From: Porphyromonadaceae bacterium UBA4277
GTDB lineage: Bacteria > Bacteroidota > Bacteroidia > Bacteroidales > Muribaculaceae
Direction of reading: 5' to 3'
NCBI GenBank assembly: GCA_002395965.1
Contig: DGVT01000124.1
Location: 1 to 9,466 of the forward strand
Length of the DNA: 9,466 bases
Shown here piece after piece: positions 5,973-9,466 of the stretch; position 1 is the stretch's first letter; each line of letters starts with the position of its first letter. The notes under the pieces were generated by a model. That model was not told where the DNA came from. It made no database searches and saw nothing but the letters and a program-made list of their open reading frames with translations. A program made the position numbers and the translations under genes.

Positions 5973-7043
5973 TTATTTGTTTTCAAATTCCTTCATTGCC
6001 TCAACAAGCACCTTCACGCTCTCGAGTGGGAGTGCATTGTAAAGCGAAGCGCGGAAACCACCAACGCTGCGGTGTCCCTTGATGCCGACAATACCCTTGG
6101 TTCCGGCAAAGTCGAGGAAGTCCTTCTCAAGCTCTTTATACTCAGGCTTCATCACGAAGCAAACGTTCATGATCGAGCGGTCTTCGGGCTTCACTGTTCC
6201 GACGAACATCTTGCTTGAGTCGATAGCATCATAGAGCACAGCTGCTTTCTCCTCGTCGATGCGCTGGAGCTCCTTGACACCACCCAGTTCCTTGTACCAT
6301 TTGAGGGTTTGCAGGGCTGCATACACGGGGAATACAGGAGGAGTATTGAACATTGAGCTCTTCTCGACGTGAGTCTTATAGTTGAGCATAGTGGGGATGG
6401 TGCGCAGGCCTTCCATGCGTCCGAGCACGTCTTCCTTAATAATAATGAATGTTACGCCTGCAGGAGCGATATTCTTTTGGGCACCGCCATAGATGAGGTC
6501 GTACTTGCTCACGTCAACGGGGCGCGAGAAGATGTCGCTCGACATGTCGGCCACCATGCGCACGGGCACGTCGTAGTCTTCGCGAATCTCGGTACCATAG
6601 ATGGTGTTGTTTGTGGTGATGTGGAAGTAGTCAACATCGGTGGGCACTGCATAGCCCTTGGGAATATAAGTGTAGTTATCCTCTTTCGAAGAACCCACTT
6701 CAACAACCTCACCAAAGAGCTTGGCTTCCTTGATGGCCTTGTTGGCCCATGTGCCTGTGTTCAGGTAAGCAGCCTTAGTCTTGAGAAGGTTCATAGGCAC
6801 CATGCAGAACTGAGTGCTGGCACCGCCACCCAGGAAGATCACGCGGTAGCCTGCGGGGATGTCAAGCAGTTCCTTGAAGAGCTGTTCAGCTTCGTCCATC
6901 ACGGCAGTGAATTCCTTACTGCGGTGAGAGATTTCAAGAATTGACAGGCCTGTGCCTGCAAAGTTACGAATTGCGTCCACGCAATTGTCGATAGTGTACT
7001 GACTCAGGATTGACGGTCCTGCATAGAAATTGTGTTTCTTCAT
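5973..7043 (-). CDS. serC: Phosphoserine aminotransferase
   Basis: This PLP enzyme transfers the amino group of glutamate to 3-phosphohydroxypyruvate, giving phosphoserine and 2-oxoglutarate. It is the second step of serine synthesis and also serves in pyridoxal phosphate synthesis in some bacteria. Its 356 residues are of normal length (about 360). It starts KKHNFYAGPSILS. It has LGGGASTQF (71-79, phosphate loop), VADMSSD with Asp166 to hold the pyridine nitrogen, and IYGGAQKN with Lys190 forming the Schiff base. GHRSVGGFRASLYNA (323-337) is the conserved C-terminal substrate motif. All catalytic residues are present. It is the promoter-proximal gene of serC-serA and is divergent from gdhA, which supplies its glutamate. 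Confidence 0.97.
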   Translation of the reverse strand: MKKHNFYAGPSILSQYTIDNCVDAIRNFAGTGLSILEISHRSKEFTAVMDEAEQLFKELLDIPAGYRVIFLGGGASTQFCMVPMNLLKTKAAYLNTGTWANKAIKEAKLFGEVVEVGSSKEDNYTYIPKGYAVPTDVDYFHITTNNTIYGTEIREDYDVPVRMVADMSSDIFSRPVDVSKYDLIYGGAQKNIAPAGVTFIIIKEDVLGRMEGLRTIPTMLNYKTHVEKSSMFNTPPVFPVYAALQTLKWYKELGGVKELQRIDEEKAAVLYDAIDSSKMFVGTVKPEDRSIMNVCFVMKPEYKELEKDFLDFAGTKGIVGIKGHRSVGGFRASLYNALPLESVKVLVEAMKEFENK

Positions 7044-7116
7044 AATTGAATTTATTTGAATGTTATTAGAAGTTATCTATTAGTTCTCACGACATGTGCC
7101 ATATTTCATGTCAGTG

Positions 7117-7124
7117 CAAAGTTA
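7117..7124 (-). promoter_or_regulatory. Likely -7 element for serC-serA
   Basis: On the minus strand TAACTTTG matches TAnnTTTG exactly. It would start transcription near 7110, giving a leader of about 67 nt. No convincing TTTG -33 box lies 19-21 bp further upstream, so the call rests on one element and its position. Confidence 0.45.
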
Positions 7125-7140
7125 CTATATTTTTGCGATA

Positions 7141-7389
7141 TGTGGAAAAAAAAGTAAACTCAATTTTCACCCTCAAAAATGAAGATAAAATCAAATTGCA
7201 ACTAAATAACGAAAAAAACAGGCGCAAGTTTTGCAACTATTGCGACCGGGGGTTACAAAAGTTTACTAAAAACGTCTAATGATTTCACAAATGAAAGTGT
7301 AGCAAATTCTTAGAAAAATGCCCGATATGTTGAAAAAAGCGAAAAAGGCGAAAAAAACCGGCTGAAAATTCCATCTGTTATGAAAAAAA
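7141..7389. promoter_or_regulatory. AT-rich divergent control region with A-tracts
   Basis: This stretch between serC and gdhA holds no gene. It contains many A-runs. Those at 7333-7338, 7342-7346, 7351-7357 and 7383-7389 are spaced about 8-10 or about 32 bases centre to centre, roughly in phase with the helix. Such phasing predicts DNA bending just upstream of the gdhA promoter. A short open frame at 7094-7279 has Lys/Asn-rich composition and is not credible as a gene. No riboswitch-like fold was recognised. Confidence 0.4.
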
Positions 7390-7393
7390 GCTA

Positions 7394-7401
7394 TATATTT
7401 G
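7394..7401 (+). promoter_or_regulatory. Likely -7 element for gdhA
   Basis: TATATTTG matches TAnnTTTG exactly and is followed by about 75 nt of AT-rich leader before the gdhA ATG. The -33 region (about 7368-7375) shows no clear TTTG. Transcription would begin near 7408. Confidence 0.5.
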
Positions 7402-7476
7402 TGACCTGAAACGAGATATGTAAATACTTATTTATATAAGCAACTCTAATTAATTGACTTTTTAAGACATTTTATC

Positions 7477-8817
7477 ATGAACGTTGAAAAAATCTTAGCC
7501 AATCTTGAGGCTAAACATCCTGGCGAGCTCGAATACTTGCAGGCAGTGCGTGAGGTTCTTGAAACCGTACAAGACGAGTACAACAAGCACCCTGAATTTG
7601 AGAAAAACAAGATTATCGAGCGCATGGTTGAACCCGACCGCATCTTCACATTCCGTGTGACTTGGGTTGACGACAACGGTGATGTTCAGACCAACCTTGG
7701 CTATCGCGTGCAGTTCAACAACGCCATTGGCCCGTACAAGGGAGGTCTTCGTTTCCACGCATCGGTAACTCCTTCAATCCTGAAGTTCCTCGGCTTCGAG
7801 CAGACTTTCAAAAACGCACTCACCACTCTGCCTATGGGCGGTGGCAAGGGCGGCTCTGACTTCAGCCCCAAGGGCAAGAGCGATGCCGAAATCATGCGTT
7901 TCTGCCAGGCCTTTATGCTTGAACTGTGGCGCAATATCGGTCCCGATATGGACGTTCCCGCAGGTGATATCGGCGTAGGCGGCCGCGAGGTTGGCTATCT
8001 CTATGGCATGTACAAGAAGCTCAAACGCGAATGCACCGGCACACTCACCGGTAAGGGCTTTGAATTCGGTGGCTCGCGCATCCGTCCCGAGGCAACCGGT
8101 TTCGGTGCTTGCTATTATGTAGAGAACATGCTCAAGCGCATGGGTACCACTTTCGAGGGTAAGACAGTTGCTATCTCTGGCTTCGGCAACGTGGCTTGGG
8201 GTGCCGTGACTAAGGCTACCGAACTCGGTGCTAAGGTTGTTACCATCAGCGGTCCTGACGGCTATGTATATGATCCCGATGGCATCAGCACTCCCGAGAA
8301 GATCGCTTACATGCTCGAGCTGCGCGCAAGCGGTAACGACATCGTTGCTCCTTATGCCGAGAAGTTCCCCAACGCTAAGTTCTTTGCTGGCAAGAAGCCT
8401 TGGGAACAGAAGGTTGACATCTGCATGCCCTGCGCTACCCAGAACGAGGTTCGCGTTGAGGATGCTCAGATGATGAAAGACAACGGCATCATGCTTTGCG
8501 CTGAGGTTTCTAACATGGGTTGCCATGCCGACGCTATCGCTCTGTTCCTCGAGAACAAGATGGTTTATGCTCCCGGCAAGGCTGTTAACGCTGGTGGCGT
8601 AGCTGTTTCGGGTCTGGAAATGACTCAGAACGCTCAGCACATCTACTGGACTGCCGAGGAGGTTGACCAGAAGCTGCACCAGATCATGAACGACATCTTC
8701 GAGCAGTGCTGCAAGTATGGTCTCGAGGCTGACGGTTACATGAACTACATGAAGGGTGCTAACATCGCCGGCTTCATGAAGGTTGCCCACGCTATGATGG
8801 GACAAGGTATCATCTAA
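7477..8817 (+). CDS. gdhA: Glutamate dehydrogenase, hexameric NADP type
   Basis: It assimilates ammonia by reductive amination of 2-oxoglutarate to glutamate, a main nitrogen entry route in Bacteroidales. Its 446 residues are typical of the hexameric bacterial family (445-450). NNAIGPYKGGLRFH (81-94) contains Lys88 for the substrate carboxylate. LPMGGGKGG (118-126) holds catalytic Lys124. PAGDIGVGGREVGY (161-174) holds Asp164, the general acid/base. The Rossmann loop is SGFGNVAW (234-241). SGPDGYVYD (258-266) follows the second strand, with Ser258 where acidic residues would favour NAD, so NADP preference is likely. Codon choice is strongly biased (AAG, GAG, AAC, ATC, GCT, GTT), as in highly expressed genes. 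It has its own promoter and ends at an intrinsic terminator. Confidence 0.97.
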   Translation: MNVEKILANLEAKHPGELEYLQAVREVLETVQDEYNKHPEFEKNKIIERMVEPDRIFTFRVTWVDDNGDVQTNLGYRVQFNNAIGPYKGGLRFHASVTPSILKFLGFEQTFKNALTTLPMGGGKGGSDFSPKGKSDAEIMRFCQAFMLELWRNIGPDMDVPAGDIGVGGREVGYLYGMYKKLKRECTGTLTGKGFEFGGSRIRPEATGFGACYYVENMLKRMGTTFEGKTVAISGFGNVAWGAVTKATELGAKVVTISGPDGYVYDPDGISTPEKIAYMLELRASGNDIVAPYAEKFPNAKFFAGKKPWEQKVDICMPCATQNEVRVEDAQMMKDNGIMLCAEVSNMGCHADAIALFLENKMVYAPGKAVNAGGVAVSGLEMTQNAQHIYWTAEEVDQKLHQIMNDIFEQCCKYGLEADGYMNYMKGANIAGFMKVAHAMMGQGII

Positions 8818-8843
8818 TTTAATTTAGATATCTCTCAAAATGT

Positions 8844-8877
8844 CTGCAGGTTGCACCTGTAAAGATGTAGCCTGCAG
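8844..8877 (+). other. Stable hairpin in the gdhA 3' untranslated region
   Basis: CTGCAGG (8844-8850) pairs with CCTGCAG (8871-8877). The stem extends inward to about 12 pairs including two G-U pairs (8844-8855 with 8866-8877), leaving a 10-nt loop. No U-run follows, so it is unlikely to be the terminator, which lies 60 bp further on. It could protect the 3' end of the mRNA or be part of a 3'-derived RNA. Confidence 0.45.
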
Positions 8878-8935
8878 TCATTATACTGAAAAATTATTCA
8901 TTCAAAAATAGATTGCTTAACTATTGACTGAAGGT

Positions 8936-8971
8936 AGGTTGTCGCCGGGAAATCGACAACCTTTCTTTTTT
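8936..8971 (+). terminator. Intrinsic terminator of gdhA
   Basis: AGGTTGTCG (8936-8944) and CGACAACCT (8954-8962) form a perfect 9-bp stem around CCGGGAAAT. The run TTCTTTTTT follows immediately (8963-8971). This is a textbook rho-independent terminator on the plus strand, about 120 bases after the gdhA stop. Confidence 0.88.
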
Positions 8972-9129
8972 AATCCTAAAAATACCCTGTAATCCCCACT
9001 AAATTGGCTCAGTTGCAAAAGCATATGCTGGTATCGCCAAATTACAAAAACTAACCACTGTGCGAACCGTCAGGCAGCCGCTTGTCGTCTTTAGATAATA
9101 TCAAGCCTCATCTTATTTGCGTGATCATG

Positions 9130-9335
9130 GGGGTGTGTCATAATTCTATTTCATAAGGCTTTGATTGAATTTTGAGATTACGTCACTGATATAGTGCATC
9201 TTCGAAGCACCTTTTAAGTCGCTGTCTCTCACCAAGCTGCGCACATCTTCGATGTTGCTTGCATGGTGTTAAAGAAATGGTCGCATCTTCGATGCGGCTG
9301 CGTTTTCAACGCTTTTTTGAATTATGACACACCCC
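9130..9335. mobile_element. 206-bp MITE-like element with perfect 17-bp terminal inverted repeats
   Basis: GGGGTGTGTCATAATTC (9130-9146) and its exact reverse complement (9319-9335) bound a 206-bp stretch with no open reading frame of note. Size, lack of coding content and perfect ends fit a non-autonomous miniature inverted-repeat transposable element. I see no clear target-site duplication: the left flank ends GATCATG and the right begins GATGCCT. I cannot assign the ends to an IS family. It sits between gdhA and a convergent gene, a safe landing site. The inside carries four mini-hairpins (see the entry at 9194-9312). The rest of the gap, 8972-9129, shows nothing recognisable. Confidence 0.7.
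9194..9312. repeat. Four mini-hairpins, all with a TTC loop
   Basis: GTGCATC-TTC-GAAGCAC (9194-9210, one A-A mismatch), ACATC-TTC-GATGT (9243-9255), CGCATC-TTC-GATGCG (9282-9296) and GCGTT-TTC-AACGC (9300-9312) share the loop triplet TTC in the same orientation. The arms vary but stay complementary. This looks like covariation, with the fold or a hairpin-generating process kept rather than the sequence. The separations are irregular, so this is not a simple tandem repeat. Confidence 0.75.
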
Positions 9336-9359
9336 GATGCCTTAATATTAAAACAAGAA

Positions 9360-9400
9360 AAAGTGAAGAACCACACACGCAGTGAATGATTCTTCACTTT
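9360..9400 (-). terminator. Probable terminator of the partial gene at the right edge
   Basis: AAAGTGAAGAA (9360-9370) and TTCTTCACTTT (9390-9400) form an 11-bp stem with a 19-nt loop. Read on the minus strand, the distal arm is followed by a T-rich run (TTCTTGTTTT). This suits the minus-strand gene whose stop is at 9416. The long loop makes it weaker than the gdhA terminator. Confidence 0.55.
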
Positions 9401-9415
9401 AGGCAGTTGTGAATG

Positions 9416-9466
9416 TTACTCGGCCGGTTGCATCAGCCCCATGAGGCGCTCCATGTTCACTCCGCG
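9416..9466 (-). CDS. 3' end of an unidentified gene (partial)
   Basis: The minus strand reads RGVNMERLMGLMQPAE followed by TAA at 9418-9416 and is open to the window edge. A terminator-like hairpin lies just downstream, supporting a real gene end. Sixteen residues are too few to name a family and I do not recognise them. The gene converges on gdhA across the MITE-like element. Confidence 0.5.
   Translation of the reverse strand, partial: RGVNMERLMGLMQPAE

Noticed and set aside
7128..7135. Plus-strand TATTTTTG as a promoter for gdhA
   Set aside because: It fits TAnnTTTG but lies about 340 bp from the gene in very AT-rich sequence, next to the minus-strand serC box. The box at 7394-7401 is better placed.
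7094..7279. 61-codon frame between serC and gdhA
   Set aside because: It overlaps the serC promoter region and is Lys/Asn-rich, as expected from AT-rich non-coding DNA. It has no signature.
7774..8805. 343-codon antisense frame across gdhA
   Set aside because: It is a shadow of the strongly biased gdhA codons. It has no family motif, and gdhA is unambiguous with intact catalytic residues.
9123..9342. Target-site duplication around the TIR element
   Set aside because: The flanks GATCATG and GATGCCT share only GAT and ATG fragments at non-matching offsets, so no duplication can be claimed.

Overview
The window reads as a chromosomal segment of a gut-type member of the Bacteroidales (Bacteroidota), plausibly Muribaculaceae or Prevotellaceae; the family is a guess. 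Evidence: exact TAnnTTTG (-7) promoter boxes upstream of four transcription units, no clear Shine-Dalgarno sequences, a BACON-GH16 surface-type lipoprotein, and a SerA/SerC pair with Bacteroides-type signature sequences.

Layout. 1-1034: about 1 kb with no credible gene. It is filled with short tandem repeats of several periods (7, 8, 13, 21, 27 and about 95 bp), mini-hairpins and a perfect 32-bp palindrome. 1035-2345 (minus): a two-gene unit, a B3/4-domain protein followed by a YciO/YrdC-family protein, both related to tRNA modification or quality control. 2505-4890 (plus): mtnN (MTA/SAH nucleosidase), a small lipoprotein and a BACON-GH16 beta-glucanase lipoprotein, tightly spaced. 4929-4973: strong inverted repeat acting as a shared terminator between convergent genes. 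4998-7043 (minus): serC-serA, the first two steps of serine synthesis. 7044-7476: AT-rich divergent control region. 7477-8817 (plus): NADP-type glutamate dehydrogenase gdhA, ending in a classical terminator. 9130-9335: a 206-bp non-coding element with perfect 17-bp terminal inverted repeats (MITE-like) carrying four mini-hairpins that all have the triplet TTC in the loop. 9416-9466 (minus): the last 16 codons of an unidentified gene.

How the genes work together. SerC uses glutamate as amino donor and yields 2-oxoglutarate, which GdhA converts back to glutamate, so the divergent serCA/gdhA pair forms a small nitrogen-to-serine module. The lipoprotein/GH16 pair looks like a minimal glucan-degrading outer-surface unit without SusC/SusD neighbours.

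The most unusual material is non-coding: the layered repeat array at the left end and the TIR element at the right end. They share a TGACACACCC-type motif and the same style of short hairpin with a constant three-base loop. No defence system, CRISPR array, tRNA or rRNA was recognised. The gene content itself is ordinary.
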